From positions 836,501 through 900,500 of the forward strand of contig CAWZYM010000329.1 in NCBI GenBank assembly GCA_963966185.1: a stretch of DNA of 64,000 nt. The letters are read 5' to 3'. The notes below the pieces were generated by a model. The model saw only the letters and a program-made list of their open reading frames with translations, did no database searches and was not told the DNA's origin. A program made the translations under genes and the position numbers. Below, piece after piece: positions 49,316-59,935 of the stretch. Positions within the stretch are counted from its first letter, which is position 1, and each line of letters opens with the position of its first letter. Origin of the DNA: Rhabditoides inermis. Taxonomy: Eukaryota; Nematoda; Chromadorea; Rhabditida; Rhabditidae.

Positions 49316-50492
49316 CAGGGCAGCTTGCGCACTCGTCTTGGCGGATTCTTATGAAAACATGGTCATATACACAGTTTTTCATGCTGATTTCGAATATGAG
49401 CATAACTTTTCTTAAATGATTGTTTGAAACCAATTTGGACAGCCACCGAATAGACCACCCATGAAAATGACCTGTCGACAACAGCAGCGTGGCCGAATGG
49501 ATAGTGAATTGGAAAGTTGGAAATGACAGTCAAAATGACAGGTCGATGCAATGCCGCTATGCAGCAAAACTTTTTGCCGGTTCTCTTTGGCGGCGTATGT
49601 CGGCCTGTCGTCTCTCGATAATTATGCAAATCTGAAATTGGATATCTGGAAAGCTGGCTCGCGCTGATTGGTACACGTAATGAGCGAACAGTGAGGTAGA
49701 GAGTAGGTAGAGAGTCAAATCTTGTCTGTGTGATAGCAAGACTCCCGATGATATCGTATTGCTTGTCGATTCATTGTAATTCTTCACCGATCATCAAACT
49801 ATTATCAAACTATCACCTCTCAACGTGTTCTTCTTTGGTCCGTTCAAACGATTCGTCAAGAGAATCTACTACCTTCTCGCAGTTATCAAACCAAACTTCC
49901 ACGTGTAGGCCCGTGACAATCTTATACTAATCTACTCCATGACCCTCTATGTGTTCTCTGACGACAAGTTCCTTCACATGAGGCAATATGTCTGGATACA
50001 CCGATACCCGTCCTCCAACGTTTGTCACTCCAGCGGATTACTTTTTCAAAGGAACCGTCAAAACAAAATGCCACACATGTCCCACTCCTTCCTTCATTAG
50101 ATGTCCCCGGTGCGAAAAAGTATTATTGCTTTGATTGCATGGTTATGAACAAACATCGTTGCTAGAAACGATTCTCGAAATAAATTTGTGCTTATTATAT
50201 AAAGTTGTTATTATTCCATCTTGCAAAAACGTTTTGCCGCATAGCGGCATTGCATCGATACCGCACCTGTCATTTTGACTGTCATTTCCAACTTTCCAAC
50301 TCACTATCCATTCGGCCACGCTGCTGTTGTCGACAGGTCATTTTTATGGGTGGTCTATTCGGTGGCTGTCCAAATTGGTTTCAAACAATCATTTAGAAAA
50401 AGTTATGCTCATATTCGAAATCAGCATGAAAAATTGTGTATATGACCATGTTTTCATAAGAATCCGCCAAGACGAGTGCGCAAGCTGCCCGT
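49316..50492. mobile_element. Second type of palindromic element, with tRNA-like boxes
   Basis: Inverted arms of about 260 bp (49318-49578 and 50222-50490), beginning GGGCAGCTTGCGCACTCG, enclose about 640 bp. TTA lies at both edges (49313-49315 and 50493-50495), consistent with a TWA duplication. Each arm has an A-box-like TGGCCGAATGG (49490-49500 and 50308-50318), of the tRNA-Leu/Ser kind, followed by a weak B-like GGTCGATGC. The interior holds a piggyBac-like cysteine-rich fragment. The element is inserted in the tail of the BEL/Pao relic. Confidence 0.65.
49988..50165 (+). pseudogene. piggyBac-like C-terminal cysteine-rich domain fragment
   Basis: A 48-codon ORF (49988-50134) ends in CHTC...RCPRCEK. 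One base out of frame, the sequence continues with CFDCMVMNKHRC and a stop at about 50165. The spacing C-x2-C, C-x2-C, C-x2-C, H-x-C matches the cross-braced zinc domain at the C terminus of piggyBac-type transposases, which binds element ends. The catalytic part is missing, so this is a remnant. Any other small RING/PHD-like zinc domain is an alternative. Confidence 0.4.
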
Positions 50493-50748
50493 TTAGATCT
50501 TTTATCTGGAAATATGCGGTTTTCGTCTGCACATCTCACTTCTAGAGGGATCAACGCATCGACTGGCTTGTCTATCATGCCTGTTTTCGTCTTCAGTGTG
50601 ACTGATCTGCATTTATCGTCGTCTCGTTTTTGAAGTTTCACTACAACCGCTAATGGCCAATCGTACTTGTTTGTTTCGCGATCGCTTACAAACACTACTT
50701 CCCTTACTGTAAGGGACTTTATCTGACTACAACGTCTAACGGATATGT
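50493..50748 (-). pseudogene. BEL/Pao retrotransposon C-terminal domain (DUF5641-like)
   Basis: The minus-strand ORF contains VREVVFVSD, KYDWPLAVVVKL, KCRSVTLKTKTG and VDALIPLE. This is the order seen in the DUF5641 domain that follows integrase in BEL/Pao polyproteins (V-x-D, W-P-L-A/G-x-V, R-x-V-x-V-K-T, R-P-V-x-x-L-V-P-L). It lies on the same strand as the integrase relic at 54680-55565 and is separated from it only by the inserted DDE transposon. Its 3' side is cut by the palindromic element at 50492. Non-functional. Confidence 0.75.
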
Positions 50749-50767
50749 TTATAGTAGGCCCGCCCAC

Positions 50768-51129
50768 CAGTTCACACTCCCTCGCACAGAGAGGCGCAAG
50801 AAACGAAATAGGTCAGACAGCCAGAGAGCGCGAGGCACAGAAAGATATCGATTTTTCGCGCGCGGACGCACCTTTTCTAAATGAGTGCAGTAGGTCACTA
50901 TTGTTGTTGTTTACTTTTCGTTGACGTAAACATATCTTGTCAATAAAGAATTTATTACCAAAACATAATCCAAACATCAGGCCATGTGAGCGCAGGTACG
51001 TGCAACAACAACAACCAACAAATCAAACATAAATCAATCGATATCAATCGATATCACACAATAACAACCGTGAAATATAACAACAAAGTTAGATTAACAA
51101 CAGTGAGTCTAGTATCACAACAATAGCGT
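50768..51129. other. Non-coding left end of the DDE transposon
   Basis: Downstream of the transposase frame. It contains a doubled AATCGATATC (51037-51055) and a plus-strand AATAAA at 50943. No gene seen. Confidence 0.5.
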
Positions 51130-51570
51130 TCAGTCAGAGTCGGAATCATACCTGAAGTCTGTGTCGGTCTTGCGCTTGGGAGCGCGCTGACTCCGGCGAA
51201 GCGGAAGGGAAGAAGGTGCAGCAGGAGAGACACCACTGCACGACGGCACGTCTGGGTCCACGTCTCCAGACTCCACCTTCACCTTGCCACCACGTCCACC
51301 TCCGGAGCCACGCCCTCCTCGGTCACGCCCACCTCGGCCACGCCCACCTCGGCCACGCCCTCCTCGGCCACGCCCACCTCGCTCCATGGCGCATCCAGTG
51401 GCCTCTCCGACGAAGCGTCCGGGGTGCACTCCTTTCATATCGTCTTGGGTCCGTCCATCGAAGTACTTGTGCGCCACCTCCTTGCCGAGACTGTGCGCCA
51501 GTCTCCTCACCTCCTCCTCGTCTGAATCCAAATCCATACCTGGGTTCTCCTCCTCCGGCTCCGAGTCCAC
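51130..51570 (-). pseudogene. RGG-rich acidic tail ORF fused (out of frame) to the transposase
   Basis: The ORF begins with acidic sequence (DSEPEEENPGMDLDSDEEEV) and continues with GKEVAHKYFDGRTQDDMKG, then a run of RGGRGRGG repeats (about residues 65-94), and ends YDSDSD. Upstream of its first ATG the same frame is open and reads LFIRLESDDENSEEGEV. This is the kind of acidic C terminus expected for this transposase family, but it is one base out of register with the preceding transposase exon. RGG boxes usually bind RNA or G-rich nucleic acid. It may be the transposase C terminus after a frameshift, or a captured gene fragment. Confidence 0.5.
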
Positions 51571-53552
51571 CTCTCCCTCCTCGCTGTTCTCGTCGTCCGA
51601 CTCCAGACGGATGAAAAGCCTCCAGCACTCCGATTCAGATCCTTGCCGAGCCCCTCCTGCTCGATGTGCTTCTCCTCCTCCTTGATTGCGTGCTCCACGA
51701 ACTTCCGCACCTTCTCATCCGAGATCTCCTGGATCGTCTCCAGCGCGTGGTCCCGGACCTGGTCCACAGTCGTCTTGGCGTGGCCCTTGTCGCGGATGAT
51801 GCGCTTTACCAGAGACCAATACTGCTCAATGGGGTTGAGATGGCAGTGATACGGTGGAAGCCGTATCACTGTCACACCTCTCTCCCTGCAGTACTCGTCA
51901 CCCGCGAACCGCACCACCCGCAGGCGCCCTCCCATTTCCGCGTAGTAGGGCAGGATGACGTCGTTGTAGAGCTGCTTGACCGTGAAGGCGGGGTCGTACG
52001 GGATGCGGTTCTTCTCGAGATAGTCGAGCATCTCCGCACGGCGACTGTTGCTCGACGGGATCTGAAAATGAATCAGTCCGTGTTGAATGAAAAAGTACGG
52101 CATTCTACCGTATTCATAAGTATACTGTGGATTACAAGGTAACTGTAGTTATAATAGGAATTGTAATAATGTACCTTCTCAACCCTCTCGCTGTGATACG
52201 GTGCATTGTCAATGACAAGCACCGCTTTCTACCCATGCTTCTTCGCCAGGTCCACCATGCGCGGCACGTTCTTCTCCAACCAGTGCATGTACCCCTGTTG
52301 GTTCATGTACTGGTGGTAGTCCCCCTCGTCAGTGTCTGAAAATACCCAACTCCGACTTCGATTTGTCCGATTAGACTACTCTCTCTCCCTTCCTCTCTCT
52401 CTCCTTCTCTCTCCCTCTCTCTCTCCATCTCTCTCCCTCTCTCTCCCTCTCTCCTCTCCTCTCTCTCTCTCTCTCTCTCAGTGGCCCTAAAGAGGGCCGT
52501 TTTGGAAGTCCTAAAGAGGACTGTTCGATTTCTGCACTCACGTCCTGCAGTGATGATGTCGAAGGACTCCTTGAGGGCACCGAACTCGGAGATGGCTCCG
52601 ATGAGGATGCACCTCTTCCCCCGACCCGGCCCGGCAGCTGGTCCATGTGTGAAGCCGTCCTTGACGCTCTGCAGCGAATCCTTCAGGGTGAGCTGATCCA
52701 CCCAGTCCACTCGGTGCGTCGCTCCCGCGTGACTCCAGGTTTCCTCCATGTAGAACAGCAGACAGCCTGCCGCTCTCATGGAACGAATGTCCCTGATGTA
52801 CCCAGCCCTCCACCTCGTCAGATCCGGCGACGCGATTATCATCGCGTTCCGATCCGTCAGGCGCTGGTGCCTGAACTTCAGCGCGTGCATCAGGTAGCGG
52901 AAGGTGGACAGAGACATCTTCCACGGCTTCTTCACAGCATCGTCTGAACACATGTTAATCCCCCTCCCTCACATCTCCTCTGCTGCCTGCGACTGCTCCT
53001 TCTCCTTCTCCTCTGCGTCTTGCTCTTCCCGCTCCTCTTCCTCTTCCGCCTTCTGCGCCTGCTCGTCCGTCATTTCCTCGTCTCCGTCTGTCCACTCTTC
53101 CTCCTCGAATCTGCGCGCCAGCTCATCATCCAGTTCCAGAGTCTTCTCCACCTCCGCCTTGAGTGCGGCCACAGTGACTCTCCGATTCTTCTTGAAGAAA
53201 CGGTGGTGTATCACGTACCGGATCCTGTAGCGAATGCGAGGGCAGACACGGCGCAACGCTTTAGCGATCCGTTCAGCGCGGATGTACCTCTTATACCGCT
53301 TGTAGCACGACGGCAGCGGACCGTTCTTCTTGACAGTCTCGTTGTGTCGCTCCACATGCCGACGCACTGTATCCGGGGAGAGACCGATGAGAGCCGCAGT
53401 GAGATAGGCAATGTTTTTGTAGATGAGAGGGAGGGGCGCGCCGAACTTCTCCTTGAGCTCCGAGAGACCGGCATACACTCGTGCGACTATCATACCGGAC
53501 GTATCACAGACGCGCTGCGAGTGGGACCGATCGACTCGCTCATTCGCAGTTA
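51571..53552 (-). pseudogene. DDE transposase (IS630/Tc1-mariner superfamily), broken
   Basis: The exons, 5' to 3' on the minus strand, are about 52974-53552, 52542-52943, 52175-52335 and about 51571-52061. The first contains a helix-turn-helix-like part (LTAALIGLSPDTVRRHVER) and a Glu-rich linker. The second ends FDIITAG. The third has VIDNAPYHSERVEK, which carries the second catalytic Asp. The fourth has LPPYHCHLNPIEQYWSLVK, with the catalytic Glu. The last three join in phase with GT-AG introns; exon 1 to 2 does not keep frame. Defects: TAG in exon 3 (52229-52231), the first catalytic Asp position reads MEETW (Glu), a CT microsatellite fills intron 2, and there is a frame shift near the C terminus. 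Family assignment is firm; activity is very unlikely. Confidence 0.85.
52376..52480. repeat. (CT)n microsatellite in transposase intron
   Basis: About 105 bp of interrupted CT repeats between transposase exons 52542-52943 and 52175-52335. Confidence 0.9.
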
Positions 53553-53701
53553 CCTGCAATGATATAATGTTTCGTCGAAAAAAAATACCTCACCTTTACG
53601 TGCGATGGAAGACATGCGAGATGAACACAAACAAAAAAAGTTGCTTGCTGGACACGGATGCTTGCTTATGGTAAACCTGTTCAAATTTGCTAAACAGTAA
53701 A

Positions 53702-53890
53702 TTTGCACAGTGACAATTCTACTGTTCGGCAACCTTGAGTTTAAGACATATGCCTCTGTCTTTTTTGGTATTGTGCCCCCACATGTTACATGAATATTCA
53801 CAGTGTTTTGTATGAATACTACGGCCGAACCATAAGAAGCACAATACAAGGCATACGCACGGTCCATAAATAGAATTGTCACTGTGCAAA
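53702..53890. repeat. 189-bp inverted-repeat insert (MITE-like)
   Basis: A perfect 20-bp inverted pair (53702-53721 and 53871-53890, TTTGCACAGTGACAATTCTA) with a second inner pair GTTCGGC/GCCGAAC. It sits in the 5' part of the DDE transposon and looks like a small non-autonomous element nested in it. Target duplication not clear. Confidence 0.5.
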
Positions 53891-54558
53891 AACACTCAAT
53901 CAACTTGCTTTGCAATCCAGAGACTTTGTCTGCGATCCAATGTTCTGCAGCTTCTTGGACGGCGTCAAATCGTACAACTGAGTTCCTTTGTCTTTCGTTC
54001 CTGCGCGAGGAGTTCCGGGAGGCAGCACCTGAAATTCCACTGTTATGGCAAGTATGGCAAGCAATGACTCACAATTCGAGCGTGCTTCTTTGACGGTTCG
54101 CTCGATGTGGATGACGTGCGCGGAATGACGGGCGATCGATCACGAGGCGCATCTTCAAGAATGTTATCATAAATAGAATACTGCAGCGAAATGATCAATT
54201 ACTCACATTGCATCGATGGTGGCAATGCAATAAGAGGAGTGATTCCAGTGGATGATGACCTTGGTGCATGACCCTGAGGAGCGTACGGCAAACGTTTACC
54301 GGACATTACCTGACAAAAAACAATAAAAGAGAGAAACAGAAAGCTCGAATCGTTTAAATGATGAAATGAAGACGCAACGTGCAATCGAAGTAACGATAGC
54401 TTACCACGCGTTAAAATCGTACAAGCCCTATTGCATGTTAACAAAAAACTTAACTTATCACATTAAAACAAACAAAAACAAAAACAAACTCAATGAACAC
54501 CACATGAAGTAATAAAAACGAAAACTGCCACTTGGTAAGCACAACAGCTGATTCGATT
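53891..54558. other. Non-coding right part of the DDE transposon
   Basis: No ORF with recognisable content. Contains A-rich low-complexity DNA (AAACAAAAACAAAAACAAAC near 54470-54490). Confidence 0.5.
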
Positions 54559-54624
54559 TGATGCGTCGCGTGTGGACACGCGACGCATCACGATTTGATG
54601 CGTCGCGTGTGAACACGCGACGCA
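54559..54624. repeat. Two tandem GC-rich palindromes near the transposon end
   Basis: TGATGCGTCGCGTGT-GG-ACACGCGACGCATCA (54559-54590) is followed by a second copy with 12-bp arms TGCGTCGCGTGT/ACACGCGACGCA (54599-54624). They lie ~55 bp inside the right end of the DDE transposon, a usual place for subterminal transposase-binding sites. They could also form cruciforms. Function inferred only. Confidence 0.7.
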
Positions 54625-54679
54625 CAACTGTTCACGAAAATGTTTTCAACAGGAAATCCTGAGCTAAGTGCGAGCCTAT

Positions 54680-55565
54680 TATAGCTCGTGCTGCTGACGC
54701 AGAGATTTGAGATAGTCATTGCTCCATAGGTACCAAAATATCTCTCTACATTTCTGAACGGCCGCTGTGTTTTTCTCTATTTGCTTATATACTGCATTCG
54801 ATTCTGGATTCGGGTCATAATCGGGATCTGATGGGTTTCCCATCTCTCCACTAAAAAGTAGTGGTTTTAATTCTGGGTTAAGAATATCTATCGAACGGAG
54901 AACCTTCCATTCGTTCAATTTTTCCGCTGAGTATGTAATGGGTCTGCAGTTGACTATTCCTTCCAATTCTATCAATGTGGTTTTTACTTGCTTCTCTGAC
55001 AACTTGTGACCTTCAGTCATTTTGTTATACGCTGCTTTGCAGAAACCGACTAGTCTTTTATAGGCTCCCCCTCCAGGAAGATAATGCGGCGATAAATTTC
55101 CATGATACGGGGTCGTCTGACTGATTCTCGTTCATTATTTTTGCCGCTAGTTCAAATTGAGCTGCGTTATCTAAAAGAATTGATTTAGGACGTTCTCGCC
55201 TCGCGCATATTTGGCGCAACGAGTGTATTAGGTCATCGATAGACAGTGAATTGACTGGCTCTACGTGTACCGGCCGTGTGGTTAGGCAGGTATAGAGAAT
55301 GCCCTATTTTTTCGCACCTTTTCTCGTAGGGATGGGTCCCAAATAATCTGTTCCTATATCGCTGAATTGTCTCACTTTCTCATTCACTCTTACTTCTGGC
55401 AGCAGAGGTGAATCGGGGTATGGGAATGCTAGTCCATCATGTCTCCTGCACAATGTGCATTTTAATACTATGCTCCTGCATTGTCTTCTCAGACTCGGTA
55501 TCCTAGTTCTTCTCCAGTCACTCCTCTAGATATGAGCTCAGCTGGGTTTGACTTTGTACCTACGT
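54680..55565 (-). pseudogene. BEL/Pao-like integrase relic
   Basis: In order: SNPAELISRG (end of the RNase H/connection region), a zinc-binding part with CTLCRRHDG, LLPEVRVNE, the first acidic site in GTDYLGPIP, CLTTRPVHVE, the second acidic site in LLDNAAQF, WKFIAALSSW, GAYKRLVGFCK and ELEGIVNCRPITY. This is the standard layout of BEL/Pao integrases. Defects: TAG at 55304-55306 where a Trp codon would be expected, a one-base frame break near 55074, and loss of everything upstream of RNase H. The C-terminal part continues at 50748 beyond the inserted DDE transposon. Dead. Confidence 0.85.
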
Positions 55566-55612
55566 GAGATACTGTAGTTTCTATGCTGACAGCATAGAAA
55601 CTACAGTATCTC
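55566..55612. repeat. Perfect 23-bp palindrome with 1-bp spacer
   Basis: Arms 55566-55588 and 55590-55612 are exact complements around a single A. The palindrome lies inside the retrotransposon relic between the RNase H and integrase parts. One arm is explained by coding sequence; the other looks like a snap-back inverted duplication. Confidence 0.9.
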
Positions 55613-55844
55613 CTCTGACAGTTTCCGCTGTGTGTCTGCTATCTCTGCGACTCGGTTCTTCACGAATATGGATAGCTTTGTTTCTTACTTTTTTCAACCA
55701 TTCTATTCTATTGCCACAGTCGAATCTGACATGATATGCAATTTCTTCAGTGTTATCGACTTGTTCAGTTCGTGTATCAGAAACGCGCTTATTCTGACTG
55801 CCGTAAGTATTCCCATCAGTTCGAGTCTCGGAATCTTCGAAAGA
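55613..55844 (-). pseudogene. BEL/Pao-like RNase H fragment
   Basis: The minus strand reads IPRLELMGILTAVR and HIMSDSTVAIE, the characteristic RNase H motifs of BEL/Pao elements (L-P-R-L-E-L, and S-D-S with a catalytic Asp). It then continues in shifted frames with a region matching F-V-x-N-R-V-A-E-I. At least two frame breaks. The relic is truncated here; reverse transcriptase, protease and gag are absent. Its outer edge lies ~75 bp from the RGS gene poly(A) signal. Confidence 0.7.
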
Positions 55845-55918
55845 AGTGAGTAATTTTGAAAACACAATGCAAATTGAAAGAACAGCCGAGAAACGCGTGC
55901 AAATGATCCTCAAATGTC

Positions 55919-55924
55919 TTTATT
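55919..55924 (-). promoter_or_regulatory. Poly(A) signal of the RGS gene
   Basis: AATAAA on the minus strand, 163-168 bp after the RGS stop codon, giving a short 3' UTR. Confidence 0.65.
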
Positions 55925-56086
55925 TTTTAATCGCATACGAATACAAAGAATAGAAATGGGACTGAAAAACGACGCCAGCGAGTGTATTCTACTCGAGCTA
56001 CGGGAGAGATCACTACACCACCACCACATGCATTGCGCAAATCTTGATACGATAGTTTGTAATCAATGAATAAGTCGATCGCTCGA

Positions 56087-56306
56087 TCAGTTCTTGAGCT
56101 TGGCGAGCAGTCCCGTGTACTCTTCCGACTGCAGGAAGCGCACATACGGGTCATTGCGCAGCACCTGGAAACGATCAATCAGTCAATAATCAATCAATTA
56201 ATCAATACCTGCTCAACGTGCTTGATGGCTTCGTCGAAGAGCGCAATGTCCACGTCTCCTTCAGTGAGACGGCGGTCGATCAGCTAGAGAGAGAGAATTC
56301 TCTCTC

Positions 56307-56337
<31 letters not shown>

Positions 56338-59300
56338 CTCTCTCTCTCTGTCTTTCTCTATCTCTGTCTCTCTTTCTCCGCCTACCTGTCGCACTCCAAA
56401 TGGCAGGTACACCTCATTCGTGTTGCCCTCCACTAGGTACGTGTTGTAGATGACCCGACCGAGATTCGCCATAGCCTGAGAATATTGAGTTTTTGATTTG
56501 ATGGTGGTTTCTTACGAATAGAAAAATGTCAATGTAAAATCGTCACAGTACAGCTTAACGTAAATTGGGAATGAAAAGGGAAAGAGCAATGTGAATTCGT
56601 GAAATGGAAATTGACAGTGTTCACACGATCACCACCCACTCACTGCAATTGCCACGTGCGTGCCGTCCTGTTTCATCATAATTAGAATGATGATTCCATT
56701 ATTATGACTTATGACACCGTGCTATCAATCATTAACTTCAGTCAAGGTACGAAAGACCATAGAGAGTTGTTTATTACAGATAGCCTAGGGTCAGCTCAAT
56801 TTTTGCCGCATTGTACATACATTTTCGTTTGCTTTACTATTTTTCTTATCCTCTCGGCAGATAAAGAGTATGAAAGCTCCGCCCTCTGAAGCCCCGCCCA
56901 CCTGGCTCTTGTTCTTCATGGCGCGGAACTCGACGACGGCCTCCCAGAAGCGGAGGTTCTCCTCGGCGTGGATGGAACGGAGGAAGAGACGGAAGTGGTG
57001 GCGGCCAACCTGTCAGGGAAAATGTAGTGGGGAGAGAGAGAGAGGGAGAGAGAGACCGAGAGAGGGGGAGAGAGAGGGAGAGAGAGACCGAGAGAGGGGG
57101 AGAGAGAGGGAGAAATAGAGGGGGGGAGAGGGGGGAGAGAGAGAAAGAGGGAGAGAGAGAGACCGAGAGAGAGGGAGAGAGAGAGACCGAGAAAGGGGGA
57201 GAGAGAGAAACCGAGAAAGGGGGAGAGAGAGACCGAGAAAGGGGGAGAGAGAGAGGGAGAGAGAGAGACCGAGAGAGAGGGAGAGAGAGAGGGAGAGAGA
57301 GGGAGAGAAAGAGAGGGAGAGAGAGGGAGAGAGAGAGGGGGGGGGAGAGAGAAAGAAGAAAGAGGGGGGAAAGATCTCTATTCTCTTTAAAAAGGAGAGA
57401 ATAGAGAGCAGAGAAAATATCTCTAAAGAGATAATAAAGAACATAGACGGCACAGCTACTATAAAGCTCCCGCCATTTCTCCAGTTCAAATATCCCCGCA
57501 CCATTCGCGCGCCATGGCAGTCTTTTCACCGGTCGCGCGCAAGCAGCACAATTCGTAATGTACTGAATCGATCAGTGATCGATGTTCTGACCGTTAGACA
57601 TGATGTGAAATCCATGAAATGTGTGCCACAGTCTATGTAACGTGCTTGCGCACAAATTGTCCTCCTGGAGAAATGGAGAGGACTTTAGTCACTTTAGAGG
57701 ATAGTGAGCGCGGCGGACGACACAGCTATTGCTATTGTAGGTTTTGTAGCGAGAGAAGAACAAAGAGCAAGCACGTCATTGCGATTGTCTGTCGCAAGAA
57801 TGTAGTCCTCGCGAGCACTGTTTATTGCTCTGTCTACGCCACTCGAAAATACGACACCGGTATGGTACACCTTTCCTACTATAGATATCGCTACGAGCTA
57901 GACTTGCTACAATGGTACTATTCCCTCCTACTCTAGTTGTCGATACAAGCTACACAGTGGTTAAGAAGTGTCCAATTTACCAGAAAGTCGCCGTGAACTC
58001 ACGTGGTTTCCGAGGAGAGCCTCGAACGAAGTCGCCCACTTCTCGGCGTACGAGCGCGGCAGCAGCGCCTCCAGGAACTGGAAGAGTATGTTTATCTTTT
58101 TTATCCGAGAGATCTGAATTATCTTTTTATCCCAGAGAAGGGTAAGCCGACAAAAATCTAAAACACACGACTTCCGTGTGAAGAGAAACTGGATCAGTAC
58201 ATGTCTAGTTCACCACAAACCAGACAAGGTGCTTATTATAGCCCCGTCTACCCACAGTTTGTATGACTGTACTTACAGTAGTCAACCGTTAGGTGATCGA
58301 TACTGTGCGGTATTTGTGATTCGCCCACCTGCAGGTAGACTTCGGAGCGGCGGAATCGCGGGAACTGGTCGTTCTCGAGCAGGCGAGAGATCTGAACGGA
58401 TTGGATAGAGACGACCATACACGGTGTCCAATTGAAATACTACCAACGCTGTACCGCAGTGTCCTTCACTCCGCGCTCGCTGTATTGATCTGGGATGTGA
58501 TAAATGTGCGTGTTTCGTTCATGCTGGTGTCGTTTTTAGGAATTACGAGTGGCTCACACTTGTGCTTTCCCACCTCCTTGCACGCCAGTGCGAACTCGGC
58601 CGCGTCCGGGTTCTCCTGCGATGCCGCCGCCTTGATCTTCTGCAATCGATAGCGTTGGACCCGCCCAGTTATGCTCCTCCCACTTGTTTTAACAAGAGCG
58701 GTTACCATGACCGCTCATGCTCCGCCCACTCAAGCCCCGCCCCGCGCACCTGCATGGCTACGTTGCTGAGGTTGACGTAGGCCGAGTAGACGTCCACGAT
58801 CTCCTTGGCGTATGCCTGCAAATATCGATTTTTAAAATGAAGTCAATATCGTTTTTTTTTTGAAATCGACTTTATTATTTTGTTTTGTATATTTACTTTC
58901 ACATGGATATCATGTGAGAGATTCTCCGAATGTACTTTCTCATAGTATACAATTTCAAGGCTCGATTGCTTTGAAAGAGAAAAATGACCACTGAATGAGT
59001 TCACATTCAGAGGATGATACAGGTTGAAGAAAAAGCGAGATATACTCTGGGACAGCAAATAACTTTCAGAGACATTTAGGTAATGACTAGAAGCCATTTT
59101 CTTGCACGATTATCAGCAAAACTCGATCTTTCATGAAGGTGCGGTCAGTCTCTTCGAAAGCCATTCGGGAGTGTTTCGAAGGCATAGCAAGGCATTCCGA
59201 AGTGTTCGGGGGTATTCAGGAGTGTTTCGAAGGCAATTCGGGAGTGTTCTGAGGGCGATTTGAAAGGCAATTCCGAAGTGTTTTGGGGGCATTCGGGAGT

Positions 59301-59881
59301 GTTTCGAAGAAACTGACCGGTACTTTATAATGTCAATCATGGAACACGTTTCGATCAACGCAAATGTCACGGTGTTCGCACATTTTCATCACGACCACTT
59401 ATCCATTACATTCATGGAAAATGGCAAGGTGGTCTTTCAAATGAAATGGTTCGTGAAACGATTCCTTTTTGTACCCAATCATTAATGAAAATTATATAGG
59501 AACTCTAAGAGTGTAGAATAGAAAAGATCGTGCACTTTTCCACCCACCTTTTTCTCGTCGCTTCCCTTCATCTTCTTCAGCTTGTCCACTGCTTCGATAA
59601 AGTTCATGTTCTGGAAAATCGAAACTGAATCAAATCTCAAAATCTCAAAAAAGGGTTCCGGGTGATGACACTGCACTTCACCAGATCATGGTGACTCTGA
59701 TTTCTAGGGAAAAGTGCGCGTTGTACCGGACTGAAGGGAAACGGACCGACGCTATGCGGCCCGATCATCGAATCGAATTCTATTTCCCAGTTGTATCCGT
59801 GTTATCACTGAAATACACTCACCTCCTCGGCCAGGGCGTCAAAGAGAAAGACTCGGAAAAGCTGGCGGCCTAGAAGAGTAC

Positions 59882-59935
<54 letters not shown>

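Larger units (their letters stand above)
50755..54678 (-). mobile_element. IS630/Tc1-mariner-like DDE transposon (3.9 kb), inserted in BEL/Pao relic
   Basis: Ends with short imperfect inverted repeats (TAGGCCCGCCC at the left, and TAGGCTCGCAC as the complement of the right end). TTATAG directly flanks both sides (50749-50754 and 54679-54684). If the terminal TA is counted as the duplication, as expected for this superfamily, the TTATAG repeat is unexplained. The element carries one spliced transposase gene in minus orientation. The two halves of the retrotransposon relic abut exactly at its edges, which supports these boundaries. Confidence 0.7.

Noticed and set aside
51216..51685. Plus-strand Pro/Arg-rich ORFs opposite the RGG tail
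   Set aside because: Antisense shadows of the RGG-coding repeat.
57027..57404. 125-codon plus-strand and 163-227-codon minus-strand ORFs in GA/CT-rich DNA
   Set aside because: Translations of a microsatellite (RERERGE / SLSLSPPL); no coding evidence, and they lie inside an RGS intron.
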